Made by a program: the position numbers and the translations under genes. Below the pieces are notes generated by a model. It was not told where the DNA came from. It worked only from the letters and a program-made list of their open reading frames with translations, and made no database searches. Shown here one piece after another: positions 1 through 8,767 of a stretch of 31,027 nt of DNA (positions are counted from its first letter, which is position 1; each line of letters starts with the position of its first letter). This DNA is from Thermoproteota archaeon (GTDB lineage Archaea; Korarchaeota; JAOZGF01; JAOZFZ01). The stretch lies in contig JAOZFT010000003.1 in assembly GCA_027492035.1 (NCBI GenBank), positions 1 through 31,027 on the forward strand. The letters run 5' to 3'.

Positions 1-31
1 CTTTGAGAATCTTTGAGAAGGTGCAAAACCC

Positions 32-1735
32 ATGTTTCCTATATGGTTTGTCGTTTTAGGAATCATCGTATATGCAATAGCTTACTTTGTTTACGCAAAA
101 TGGTTTGACAGAAACGTTTGGGAACCAGACCCAAAAAAAGCTACACCAGCCCATGTTTACATGGATGGAATACAATACTTTCCAGTCAGTAAATACGTAC
201 TGTATGGTTTCCAGTTCAAGGGGATAGCAGGTCTAGGCCCAATATTTGGGCCGTTCATAGCTTTATTCTATGGATGGGTGCCGGCACTAATCTGGATATT
301 AATTGGGAACTTTTTCATAGGTTGGATTCATGACTATTCTTCCCTTTTCCTCTCCGTCAGAAACGAAGGAAAAACGATGGGGCCTTTAACCTATGAAATT
401 ATAAGTCCAAGGGCAAGGAAAGTGCTTATGGGTTTCCTTCTGTTCTACTTAATACTAATAACAGCAGTCTTCGTCCTGCTTTGTTCATTATTCTTTAATT
501 TGTACAGGGCGTCAGTTCCAGCTATGATCTTCCTAATAATAGGTGGTGTAATAAGTGGTATACTTCTCTACAAAGTAAAAACAGGTGTCGGGGTTTCAAC
601 GCTTGTAGGTTTAATAATCACAGCCATAGGAGTGGCAGTAGGCGTTTACACAGGTCCAAGCATAACTTTCGGAGACCTTAACTTCTATATGCTTTTCACG
701 TGCATAATCCTGTTCATAGGAACAGTTGTGCCTCTAATCTACTTCACTCAACCGGTTATTTATGTTGCATCTTACCCAGCAATCTTTGGAATAGTACTTA
801 TAATACTTGGCGCCTTAATTTCGCCTGTTACGGGAGTTGCAATACAGCAACCAGCTTGGTTAGGTCCATTGGGAACTTCAGGCCAATTTTGGGGAACTCC
901 AGGGCCTATATGGCCTATTCTAATGGTCTCAATCGCATGTGGAGCAATTTCTGGCTGGCATAGCTTAGTGAGTACTTCAGGGTCCTCTACACAGTTAGAT
1001 GTTGAAACAGATGCTTTGCCTGTAGGAGCTGGGTCCATGATAACAGAAGGCTTACTTGCACTTGCTTCATTAGCGGCTTTCATGGTTGTTTCAGGTGAAG
1101 CAGTGAAAATGACTAAGTGGGATGCATTAATAAAGGGGGCGGTAGCTCTTGTTTCACCTTACACTGGTGGTGCAGCAGCACAAACTTGGCTTAGTGCATT
1201 TTATGCAATGTGGCTTGAACTATACGCTTTAACAATTGAGTTACTGGTTCTAAGGTTCTTCTGGCTTGCAATGTCTGATGTTCTAAGCCCAGTTCCTGCG
1301 TTAAAAACAGCGATAGGAAACAAGTATGTAGCAACCATAATAGCTTTAGTTGTAGGCTGGGCTTTTGCCTACTCAGGTGCCTGGGTTAACCTCTGGTTAC
1401 TTTTCGGTGGTTCAAACCAGTTACTGGCAGGGTTAGCTTTGACACTAATCACTGTCTATTTGGCAAAGGTTAAGAAACCAACAATTTTCACTTTAATACC
1501 TGCGTTGTTCATGGTAATCACATGCGAGGTTGCGTTGCTATACGAGGGAGGTAAATTCCTTTACGTTGTCTCTATGGGTAAATTTATTGCTAAGGGAGCT
1601 TTAACCAAGAATCCTGCAGCAGCAACAGCACTAAACGTTATATTCGGCATAGTAGGCCTTGTGTTATTTATTCTAGGATTAATAGTTGCATACGATGGAT
1701 TCAAAGCATTAAGAAGAGCAAAAAAAGGTGAGTAA
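32..1735 (+). CDS. cstA: CstA-family membrane transporter
   Basis: This 567-residue protein is almost entirely hydrophobic, with about 14 or more membrane segments. It matches the carbon starvation protein A family: the N-terminal part carries YFPVSKYVLYGFQF and then GIAGLGPIFGPFIA, the family's glycine/proline-rich signature, and a later segment near residues 305-340 carries WHSLVSTSGSSTQ. Characterised bacterial members take up peptides or pyruvate; which substrate applies here cannot be read from sequence. The ATG is preceded by an AGGTG ribosome-binding site about nine bases upstream. It is followed by about 235 bases containing a hairpin and a separate promoter, so it is probably not co-transcribed with the Etf operon downstream, although both face the same way. 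Family assignment is secure; substrate is open. Confidence 0.88.
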   Translation: MFPIWFVVLGIIVYAIAYFVYAKWFDRNVWEPDPKKATPAHVYMDGIQYFPVSKYVLYGFQFKGIAGLGPIFGPFIALFYGWVPALIWILIGNFFIGWIHDYSSLFLSVRNEGKTMGPLTYEIISPRARKVLMGFLLFYLILITAVFVLLCSLFFNLYRASVPAMIFLIIGGVISGILLYKVKTGVGVSTLVGLIITAIGVAVGVYTGPSITFGDLNFYMLFTCIILFIGTVVPLIYFTQPVIYVASYPAIFGIVLIILGALISPVTGVAIQQPAWLGPLGTSGQFWGTPGPIWPILMVSIACGAISGWHSLVSTSGSSTQLDVETDALPVGAGSMITEGLLALASLAAFMVVSGEAVKMTKWDALIKGAVALVSPYTGGAAAQTWLSAFYAMWLELYALTIELLVLRFFWLAMSDVLSPVPALKTAIGNKYVATIIALVVGWAFAYSGAWVNLWLLFGGSNQLLAGLALTLITVYLAKVKKPTIFTLIPALFMVITCEVALLYEGGKFLYVVSMGKFIAKGALTKNPAAATALNVIFGIVGLVLFILGLIVAYDGFKALRRAKKGE

Positions 1736-1751
1736 CCCTTTTTCCCTCCTT

Positions 1752-1772
1752 TCTTTTTCTTTTAGAAAAAGA
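1752..1772 (+). terminator. Perfect hairpin after cstA
   Basis: A perfect 9-base inverted repeat (TCTTTTTCT and AGAAAAAGA) with a TTT loop lies 16 bases after the cstA stop, following a T/C-rich stretch. The position suits a transcription terminator. The arms are AT-rich and weak, and archaeal termination mainly uses T-runs, so this is a candidate only. Confidence 0.4.
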
Positions 1773-1920
1773 CCACACTTTTCCTTAGACTCATTTACTC
1801 GTTACGGGAATTTATTTACCTTATTTATCTCTTAAAAGGGATTTTATTTTTTTTTAATTTTTTAGCTTTAAAAAGAAAAAGGAACATTTATAAAGCTGTA
1901 AAAGTAGGAAACTATGAAAA

Positions 1921-1949
1921 ATTTTTATAAAACAAAACATATAAATACA
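1921..1949 (+). promoter_or_regulatory. TATA-like boxes ahead of the Fe-S/Etf operon
   Basis: Two TATA-like stretches, ATTTTTATAAA at 1921-1931 and CATATAAATAC at 1939-1949, lie 25-50 bases before the ATG at 1972. The first places a transcription start near 1953, just ahead of the GGAGGGAG ribosome-binding site at 1959-1966, and is the better candidate. Confidence 0.4.
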
Positions 1950-1971
1950 TTTTTTTTTGGAGGGAGAACAA

Positions 1972-3921
1972 ATGCTGCCTTCCCGTCCATACTTTACTTT
2001 TATGCCTTCTTGGGCGGTCTCAGTTTTTTATCTCAGCGTTGTAGCAGCATTAATTTTTTTCTTTGCTAAAATGTTTTTTGAAGTCCGCAGGTATGGTTTT
2101 AAGATTTCTAAACTCAAAAATATAAATGTAAAAATTAAAAATTTACTCGAGACGGAGAAACTTTTATTGACAGACATTTATGGGGGGGTAGCTCATACTT
2201 TCGTAGCCATAGGTTTGTTTATTTTGTTCTTGGGAACAATTTGTGTCTTTATAGAATATGATATCCTATTGAAATTTTTTAATACTCGTTTTCTCACCGG
2301 GGTAGTTTATCTTTCCTATGAAGTTGTGATGGATGTTGCAGGTTTAATTTTCTTCCTGGGTGTTTTGGCAGCAATTGTAAGGAGAGCCTTTGTTAAACCA
2401 TCAAGACTAATTAACAGGAAAGAAGACGCTGTGATACTGTTTATACTTCTTTATGGAGGCTTAAGCGGTTTTATAATGGAGGGTATCCGGCTTGCAATTA
2501 AACCTGTCCCTTGGGGCTCAGCGTCATTTGTGGGTTACATCCTATCCCAGATGTTTGTCCTTACTGGCCTAACATACAATTTAGGATGTGGGATTTACCC
2601 TTTCCTTTGGTTAAGCCATGGTTTAACCTTGAGTGTTGCAGTAGTTGCTTTTGCTTTCACTAAACTTAAACATTTTCCTCTGTATTTCCTTGGAGTGCAG
2701 AATCCTTTGGAGAAATGGGTTACCCCTTTCAATTTGCCTTTAGTTCTTGAATCTAAAAAAATAGAAGTCCCTTTAGGGGTAAACAAGCCTTCAACCCTTT
2801 CTTGGGACCAAAAAATTAATGCTGAGGCATGTGTAAACTGTGGACGTTGCGAAGAAGCATGTCCAGCTTACAGGGCAGGAAAGATTCTGTCCCCAAGAAA
2901 CATTGTCCAAAAAATATCTTTCACACTTAAAAAATCTTTAAACAAGGAATTAATTTCTTCAATAATTAATGAAGATGAAATATGGTCCTGCACCACTGAC
3001 GGTGCTTGCGTGAAAGCATGTCCAGCACTTATCAACCCTTTAGATTACATAGTGGGGTTAAGAAGATATCAGGCAATGAACCTGGGAAAAGTTCCTGGTT
3101 CAGCTTTATTCAACATTTTAGTGAGAGATAACCCTTATGGGTTACCTAGGTCGGAAAGAATAGGTTGGAGAAAAAACTTGGACATCAAGGTGTTGAAAGA
3201 GGGGGAAGAAACAGATGTTCTTTACTGGGTTGGTTGTGCAGCCTCTTACGATGCACGTTTACAGAAAGTGGCTCAAACAGTTGTTAAAATACTAAGAAAA
3301 GCCGGGGTAGATTTTGCAGTGTTAAAGGATGAGGGTTGCTGCGGTGAATTAGCTAGGAGACTTGGAGATGAATACTTGTTTCAGGAAATAATGTTTAGGA
3401 ACATTGAAAAATTAAAGAAGTACAAGTTTAGAATCCTCCTTACTACATGTCCCCATGGCTACAACATATTCAAAAACGATTACTCCGAGTTTAATGGAAA
3501 ATTCAAAGTTTATTCGCACATCGAATTCATAAACAAACTTTTGGAAGAGGGGAAGCTGGAAATAAAAGCTAACCTTAGCAAAAAAGTGACTTATCATGAC
3601 CCCTGTTACCTGAAACTATATAACAACCTCACTCAAGAACCCAGAAAAATTTTGATGAAAGCAGCTGGGTTGAAATTTGTTGAAACAAAGAAATTTTACT
3701 GTTGTGGAGGTGGTGGAGGAGGGAACTGGTTTGAGTCTAAAGGTGAACAGAGACCTAATATTTTAAGGTTCAGAGACACTTTAGAAGTTAATCCTGACTT
3801 AATAGCTGTAGCTTGCCCTTACTGTTTAAGCATGTTTGAAGACGCAGCCAAAACTGAAGGATACGAAGAAAAAGTAGAGGTAAAAGACATAGCAGAAATA
3901 ATTTCTGAACTTCTAGAATAA
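1972..3921 (+). CDS. Membrane Fe-S oxidoreductase, Etf:quinone-type (EMO/HdrD-like)
   Basis: This 649-residue protein likely passes electrons from Etf to a membrane carrier. Residues 1-240 form a NarI-like membrane domain with histidines 75, 216 and 234 as possible heme b ligands. A first [4Fe-4S] motif has Cys 287, 290, 293 and 297. The second reads CTTDGACVKACP (340-351), with Asp 343 where a Cys is usual. Two CCG domains follow: Cys 422 and 456-457 with CPHG at 493-496, then Cys 545, 577-578 and the pair 615/618. The first CCG domain thus lacks its last cysteine. This layout matches Etf:menaquinone oxidoreductases and is related to HdrD/DsrK. The ATG at 1972 is chosen because GGAGGGAG sits just before it; an in-frame TTG at 1957 overlaps that site. 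etfB begins 25 bases after the stop. Confidence 0.85.
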   Translation: MLPSRPYFTFMPSWAVSVFYLSVVAALIFFFAKMFFEVRRYGFKISKLKNINVKIKNLLETEKLLLTDIYGGVAHTFVAIGLFILFLGTICVFIEYDILLKFFNTRFLTGVVYLSYEVVMDVAGLIFFLGVLAAIVRRAFVKPSRLINRKEDAVILFILLYGGLSGFIMEGIRLAIKPVPWGSASFVGYILSQMFVLTGLTYNLGCGIYPFLWLSHGLTLSVAVVAFAFTKLKHFPLYFLGVQNPLEKWVTPFNLPLVLESKKIEVPLGVNKPSTLSWDQKINAEACVNCGRCEEACPAYRAGKILSPRNIVQKISFTLKKSLNKELISSIINEDEIWSCTTDGACVKACPALINPLDYIVGLRRYQAMNLGKVPGSALFNILVRDNPYGLPRSERIGWRKNLDIKVLKEGEETDVLYWVGCAASYDARLQKVAQTVVKILRKAGVDFAVLKDEGCCGELARRLGDEYLFQEIMFRNIEKLKKYKFRILLTTCPHGYNIFKNDYSEFNGKFKVYSHIEFINKLLEEGKLEIKANLSKKVTYHDPCYLKLYNNLTQEPRKILMKAAGLKFVETKKFYCCGGGGGGNWFESKGEQRPNILRFRDTLEVNPDLIAVACPYCLSMFEDAAKTEGYEEKVEVKDIAEIISELLE

Positions 3922-3946
3922 GTTTTAGGGGGGTGTCTATCTATTT

Positions 3947-4750
3947 ATGCTTAAAATAATTGTTGGCATAAAATGGGTTCCGGACACTGCTGATGTTAAG
4001 TTCGACCCAGTTAAGGGGACGATTATTAGGGAAGGAGTTGAAAGCATAATAAATCCTCCGGACTTGAACGCGATAGAGCTTGCTTTAGCTTTAAAGGAGA
4101 AGTACGGGGGAGAAGTTTACGTTATTTCCATGTCTCCTCCATCCGCTATTAAAGGGTTGAAAATGGCTGTAGCCATGGGTGTAGACAAGGCGTTTCTTGT
4201 TTCAGATCGTAAATTTGCAGCTGCAGATACATTAGCTACATCCTATACCCTATCATGTGCAATAAAGAAAATAGGGAGTTATGACTTAGTAATTTTCGGA
4301 GAAGAAACAATAGACAGTGCAACTGGACATATAGGGCCTGAAGTAGGTGAAATGCTGGGCATACCTCATTTATCCTACGTTACAGAGGTTCAGGAAGTGG
4401 ATCTTCAACAAAGAACTATTAAAATGGTTAGAGAGGTTGAAGATGGAGTTGAATTCTTTCAGGCAAACCTTCCGGTAGTTATTTCAGTCGGTGTTGGGAT
4501 AAACACTCCAAGGTACCCTATCCCATTGAGGAGGTTGCTAACAGAACTTGAGACAAATAAATATATTGAAACATGGGCTCTCAATGATATAGGGGCTGAT
4601 CCTGAAAAAGTGGGGTTTAAGGGGTCTCCTACTCGGGTTGTGAAGGTGATAGCTGCGCCTATGCCTGCGAGAAGACTGGAGATAAGGGAAGCTTCAGGAG
4701 AAACAGTTAAACTCTTCATTAAAAGACTTAAAGAAGCTGAAATCATTTAA
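3947..4750 (+). CDS. etfB: Electron transfer flavoprotein beta subunit
   Basis: At 267 residues this has the usual EtfB length. It opens with KIIVGIKWVPDTADVKFDP, the standard strand and loop of the family, and has the nucleotide-binding segments AAADTLATSYTL near residue 90 and GEETIDSATGHIGPEVGEML near 120-140. EtfB with EtfA forms a soluble heterodimer that collects electrons from flavin dehydrogenases such as acyl-CoA dehydrogenases. The gene lies between the membrane Fe-S oxidoreductase and etfA, so the natural partner is that membrane protein. Whether the pair bifurcates electrons cannot be decided by eye; the linked quinone-reductase-like gene favours a simple, non-bifurcating carrier. 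A GGGGGGTG ribosome-binding site lies about 11 bases before the ATG. Confidence 0.9.
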   Translation: MLKIIVGIKWVPDTADVKFDPVKGTIIREGVESIINPPDLNAIELALALKEKYGGEVYVISMSPPSAIKGLKMAVAMGVDKAFLVSDRKFAAADTLATSYTLSCAIKKIGSYDLVIFGEETIDSATGHIGPEVGEMLGIPHLSYVTEVQEVDLQQRTIKMVREVEDGVEFFQANLPVVISVGVGINTPRYPIPLRRLLTELETNKYIETWALNDIGADPEKVGFKGSPTRVVKVIAAPMPARRLEIREASGETVKLFIKRLKEAEII

Positions 4751-4771
4751 AATCAAGGGGGAGGACTTGGA

Positions 4772-5773
4772 ATGAGTAAGGAAAAATTTGAAGGGGTTTA
4801 TGTGTATATTGAACAAAGGAAAGGGGTTATCCAGGAAGCCTCTTTACAATTGTTGGGGGAAGCAAGGAAGCTTGCTGAAAAATTGAAAACAGAGGTTTCA
4901 GCCTTCCTAATAGGGTACCAATTAAAGAAATTGGTTAAGGAACCTATTTATTATGGGGCTGACAAAGTAATTTATGTTGATAACAAAGAATGTGCAAATT
5001 ATAACCCCGAAATCTACAAAACAGTTCTTGTTCAACTTGTAATGAAGTATAAACCAGAAATTTTTCTGATTGCAGGTACGAAGTACGGGAGAGAATTGGC
5101 TCCAAGCATAGCAGCTGACTTAGAAACCGGTATAACCGCGGACTGTACAGCTTTTGACATCGATGAAAAAGGGAATCTTCTACAAATAAGGCCTCCTTTC
5201 GGAGGAAGGGTTCATGCATACATAATAACTCCTGAAAAAAGGCCTCAAATGGCCACAGCTAGACCGAATGTTTTTCCTTTACCTGAAAGGAATGTTTCAC
5301 GAAAAGGAGAAATAATTAAGGAAGAAACAGAAGTCTCTAAACCTTCTATGGCGTTAATTAAATTTGAAAAGGGAAGTGAAGCTGAAATCCCTATAGAGAA
5401 AGCTGAAGTTCTGATTTCTTTTGGAAGAGGTTTCAACCTAGAAGATGCTCATCTTTTGGAGGAGCTTTGTGATTTCTTTCTTAAAAGTTCAATTTCTTGT
5501 TCAAGACCCATTGTAGACGCTGGTTTAATGCCTAGGTCAAGGCAAGTGGGGCAAACAGGGAAAACTGTAAGACCTAAACTTTATTTAGCTATAGGTATCT
5601 CAGGTGCGATTCAACACTTGGCTGGAATGAAAGATTCAAAGTTTATTGCTGCAATAAACAAGGATCCTAACGCTGAAATTTTTAAATTCTGCGACTTCGG
5701 GATAATTGGGGACTATAAAGAAGTTATTCCTTTACTTATTGAAGAATTGAAGAAGAAACAAGCTCCCTCCTAA
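4772..5773 (+). CDS. etfA: Electron transfer flavoprotein alpha subunit
   Basis: This 333-residue protein has the EtfA two-domain layout: a variable N-terminal half and a conserved FAD-binding C-terminal half. The FAD domain shows GRGFNLEDAHLLEEL, SCSRPIVDAGLMPRSRQVG and TGKTVRPKLYLAIGISGA, the hallmark run around residues 215-285, followed by a QHLAGM helix and IAAINKDPNAEIF. It starts 21 bases after etfB with a strong GGGGGAGG site seven bases before the ATG, so the oxidoreductase, etfB and etfA form one operon. No electron-donating acyl-CoA dehydrogenase lies in the window, so the upstream electron source is unknown. Confidence 0.92.
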   Translation: MSKEKFEGVYVYIEQRKGVIQEASLQLLGEARKLAEKLKTEVSAFLIGYQLKKLVKEPIYYGADKVIYVDNKECANYNPEIYKTVLVQLVMKYKPEIFLIAGTKYGRELAPSIAADLETGITADCTAFDIDEKGNLLQIRPPFGGRVHAYIITPEKRPQMATARPNVFPLPERNVSRKGEIIKEETEVSKPSMALIKFEKGSEAEIPIEKAEVLISFGRGFNLEDAHLLEELCDFFLKSSISCSRPIVDAGLMPRSRQVGQTGKTVRPKLYLAIGISGAIQHLAGMKDSKFIAAINKDPNAEIFKFCDFGIIGDYKEVIPLLIEELKKKQAPS

Positions 5774-6034
5774 ACTTTTCCTTCATAAAAATCCAGAGAA
5801 AACCCTAGAACATGTTTTAAAGCTTAATTTCTTTTCCCCTTACTTCTCTGGGACTTGTGCTCAAGTTTTCCTTATTGATAAGCTGCCAAACCCTTTCTCC
5901 TAAAAAGGAATTTTATTGGTTTCTTTCTGCCTTCAAAAAATTTAAAAAGAAGCCTTAGAAAGTAATTTCTTCCTTACCTTTCTACACCCCCTAACCTCTT
6001 TAACTAATTTACTAGGTAAGGTGCGGGATAAGTC

Positions 6035-7270
6035 TTGTTACCTGTTTACTTGGAAGCTGCAGCTTTAATTTTTAGCTTTATTCTAATTTTAGTTCTCATA
6101 AGGTTAAAAGTTGATTTAGGGGCAAGTTTACTTTTAAGTTCATTATTGCTTCTTCTTATTTACTCTTTCACTCCCTTCAATGCATTGCTTGTTTTTTGGC
6201 GTGGAGCAACAAACCTTTACACGTTAAAAATAATAGAAATAGTTGTTTTAGCCATAGCTTTAAGTGGTTTCATGGAGAAAAACGGTTACTTATCTAAACT
6301 GACAAAATCCTCTATCCTTATGCTCCACGACCCAAGATATGTTTTCTTGATTGTTCCGGCATTAATTGGTTTACTTCCGATGCCTGCTGGTGCCCTTGTT
6401 TCAGCCATAATGATAAATGATTTTGCTAACAAAATTGGTTTAAGCGGGGAAATAAAGACACTTGTTAATTACTGGTTTAGGCATATTTGGGAGTACTCAT
6501 GGCCTTTGTATCAAGGCATACTTTTAGAGTCAGCAATTCTTGATGTAGCTCTTCAAAAACTTGTTTATAGCCAAATACATTTAACTTTTCTCGCTATCTT
6601 GCTTGGTTTCGTTTTCTGTTTCAGGAAAGTAAAAGCTAAAATAAATACGGGGTCAAATAAGAGTTTTAAAGAAGGGTTTATTGGTATCTTGAAATCTCTT
6701 TGGCCTATTTTACTTGTAATAGTGGTTAGTTTAGTGGCTGGAGTGGATGTTTCATTAACCTTACCTGCAGCCCTAATTTTAACTTTCCTTGCTTCTAAAC
6801 TGTCTAAAGAGGAAGTAAAGTATTCTTTCAAGAAAGCCTTATCTCCAAGTTTAATTTTGACAGTTGTGGGGGTTATGATTTTCAAGGAAACACTAGAGGA
6901 AACAGGTGCAATTGAGTCACTGTATAAAGCTTCTTTGCTCTATAATTTGCCTTCATTGGCTTTAATAATTTCTATTCCTTTCTTAGTGGGTTTAGTTACT
7001 GGTGTGACAGTGGCTTTTGTAGGAATCTCTTACCCCGTCCTACTTCCATTCCTGAAACTTAGCGGCTCAGTGAGTTACAGCTTAGCTTCGCTTGTTTTTG
7101 CATCTGGGATGGCTGGAGTTCTTCTTTCTCCTCTACACCTCTGCCTTGTTTTTTCTGCGAAATACTTCAAAGCTGAAATGTCTAAAGTTTATAGGCTGCT
7201 TTATGCACCTGCCGCCCTTATATTAATTGTCCAAACTTTAATTACTTTCCTCAATTCCTTCTTTTCATAA
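6035..7270 (+). CDS. DUF401 family membrane permease
   Basis: This 411-residue integral membrane protein has about ten or eleven hydrophobic segments. It resembles the DUF401 family, related to the ion transporter superfamily of anion permeases: characteristic stretches are VPALIGLLPMPAGALVSA near residue 105, NYWFRHIWEYSWPLYQGI near 145, and ASGMAGVLLSPLHLCLVFS near 355. The substrate is unknown. The start is a TTG preceded by a GGTGCGGGAT ribosome-binding site; no ATG or GTG fits. A 261-base spacer with T-rich tracts and a TATA-like box precedes it, so it is probably transcribed alone. It converges on the DUF364 gene with about 28 bases between the stops. Confidence 0.78.
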   Translation: MLPVYLEAAALIFSFILILVLIRLKVDLGASLLLSSLLLLLIYSFTPFNALLVFWRGATNLYTLKIIEIVVLAIALSGFMEKNGYLSKLTKSSILMLHDPRYVFLIVPALIGLLPMPAGALVSAIMINDFANKIGLSGEIKTLVNYWFRHIWEYSWPLYQGILLESAILDVALQKLVYSQIHLTFLAILLGFVFCFRKVKAKINTGSNKSFKEGFIGILKSLWPILLVIVVSLVAGVDVSLTLPAALILTFLASKLSKEEVKYSFKKALSPSLILTVVGVMIFKETLEETGAIESLYKASLLYNLPSLALIISIPFLVGLVTGVTVAFVGISYPVLLPFLKLSGSVSYSLASLVFASGMAGVLLSPLHLCLVFSAKYFKAEMSKVYRLLYAPAALILIVQTLITFLNSFFS

Positions 7271-7298
7271 CTTTTTAACAAAGAAAGTTTTAGATGAC

Positions 7299-8090
7299 TT
7301 ATTTTTCTTTTTTGGTTATGTTCACGAATTCAACTGCTTTTTTGAATTCTCTTGTTCCTCCTCCCTCCTCTATAACTCTAATTAATAAATCAGGGTTCTT
7401 AGTTATTATTCCGCTCATCATCGAAACTCCTCTTTTGAAGAATGGAGCAGGATACATGCTTGCCGTAGGCCCTACCAAAGCTATGAATTTAGCGTTTCTT
7501 GTAAGTTCCAAAATTCTCCCTATTGTTTTGTTCATAACTGTCACCCCTGTCACTATAACTATTTTTGAATTAGGCAGATATTGTTCACAAGCAAAGTCAG
7601 GTAAAGCATCTTTTCTTCTGGTTACGTCTCTTTCAAACAAATACAGTTTTTTTGTTTTCTTTTTAAGGAAGGGAATGAAAGGATCTATTTTACCGATCAT
7701 GGCTACTTCTTCATCTTCCCTTATTTCTAAAAAATCCAATAAATTCCCTTCCTTAAACTCAAACTCTTCTTTACTTCTTTCCAAAGCTATTTGGGAAACA
7801 GCATTGATTGCTGCAATTCCCACTGCTGCTTCACCCATGTCCCAAGACTTAGCCATTTCCATCAACGCAAAAATGTTTTGGTTGCTTAAAGAACCCGCTT
7901 TCTTAACTACTCCGCAATCTTCAATTAATATTTCATTTAATGGAGTTGCACAAACCCCTACATGACCTGTTGAAAGCTTAACCCCGGTGTAACCTAAACC
8001 AATAACCACCCTCTCAGGTGTTATTTCCTCTATTTCAGACACTTTCCTTTTAAGAACTGAAATTTCCTCCGTCAAAATCTCAAGAGACAA
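7299..8090 (-). CDS. DUF364/DUF4213 protein
   Basis: The product resembles the DUF4213-DUF364 family, annotated as putative heavy-metal chelation proteins. The N-terminal half contains VVIGLGYTGVKLSTGHVG and the C-terminal half contains VALVGPTASMYPAPFFKRGV, close to the family's conserved GPT-S-M stretch. Real function is not established; relatives often sit near metal or molybdenum cofactor genes, but none is adjacent here. I chose the TTG at 8090 (263 residues) because GAGGTG lies seven bases before it. A longer frame with a TTG at 8147 (282 residues) has no clear ribosome-binding site. The gene converges on the DUF401 permease. Confidence 0.75.
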   Translation of the reverse strand: MSLEILTEEISVLKRKVSEIEEITPERVVIGLGYTGVKLSTGHVGVCATPLNEILIEDCGVVKKAGSLSNQNIFALMEMAKSWDMGEAAVGIAAINAVSQIALERSKEEFEFKEGNLLDFLEIREDEEVAMIGKIDPFIPFLKKKTKKLYLFERDVTRRKDALPDFACEQYLPNSKIVIVTGVTVMNKTIGRILELTRNAKFIALVGPTASMYPAPFFKRGVSMMSGIITKNPDLLIRVIEEGGGTREFKKAVEFVNITKKEK

Positions 8091-8147
8091 TGAAAAACAC
8101 CTCAATTTCTCCTTATCCGCCTTTTCAAAGGAAGAATAAAGCTTCAA

Positions 8148-8767
8148 GTAAAACAGAAGACATTAACAATTCACTGTTTTAAAGGAATAAAAACATAGTA
8201 TTTTAAAGTTCAAGGTTCCTTTTTCTAAAGAAGAAAATCTTTGGAAAAAAGAAGTCTTCATAAGAAAGGGAAGTTACTCCTTTGCTGAACTTCTTTGCTG
8301 ATTGTTTTACCTCATTTTTATGTTTTCTATGCTTCAAAAATTCTGGTAATTGCACCGTTAGCTTTTTTAGGCATTTCTTTGGGTAAAGAACGCTACCCAA
8401 TAGATTCTGCAAGAAGAATTAGTTAAATGTGGAGCTGGAAGGAACACTGTTATCAAGTGAACTAATTACGGGCCGCATCTTTATGTAGGGAACAAAGAAG
8501 TTCTGGTGGTGTGCAACCTTTACAGATGACAAAATTTCTAACGTTGTTCAAGTGTAGAAGCGAAGTTGAACCTTTAAATAGTTTTTCAATAAATTATAAA
8601 CCTTGTATGGGCATGGTTAAAAAATTCCAGCGGCCTCTGTCCCTTACCTTTTTTCCTTAAAGCAAAATTTTTTAGAAAGGATTTTAGGCACTGCTTTTGC
8701 ATACTTGAATGAAATAATGCCTTTCATCAGTGGACATTTACCCTCAAAATTTCTTTTTTACTTTTCT
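8148..8767. other. Long intergenic gap without a supported gene
   Basis: This is the longest stretch without a convincing gene. A plus-strand frame at 8404-8529 reads like protein (LVKCGAGRNTVIK, stop, TNYGPHLYVGNKEVLVV) but has an internal TGA at 8458 and stops on both sides, so it may be gene debris. TTTAAATA at 8573-8580 could be a TATA box for a short transcript beginning near 8600 and ending at the T-run at 8649-8654. I see no tRNA-like arms, CRISPR repeats or terminal inverted repeats. Confidence 0.5.

Noticed and set aside
1-31. Tandem CTTTGAGA repeat at the window edge
   Set aside because: Only two copies of eight bases, too short to interpret.
7294-7965. Plus-strand open frame of 223 codons opposite the DUF364 gene
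   Set aside because: The minus strand carries recognisable DUF364 motifs and a ribosome-binding site; the plus-strand frame is serine-rich antisense without any family match.
8203-8412. Minus-strand frame of 69 codons in the long gap
   Set aside because: It is Lys/Phe-rich low-complexity sequence without a ribosome-binding site or recognisable motif.
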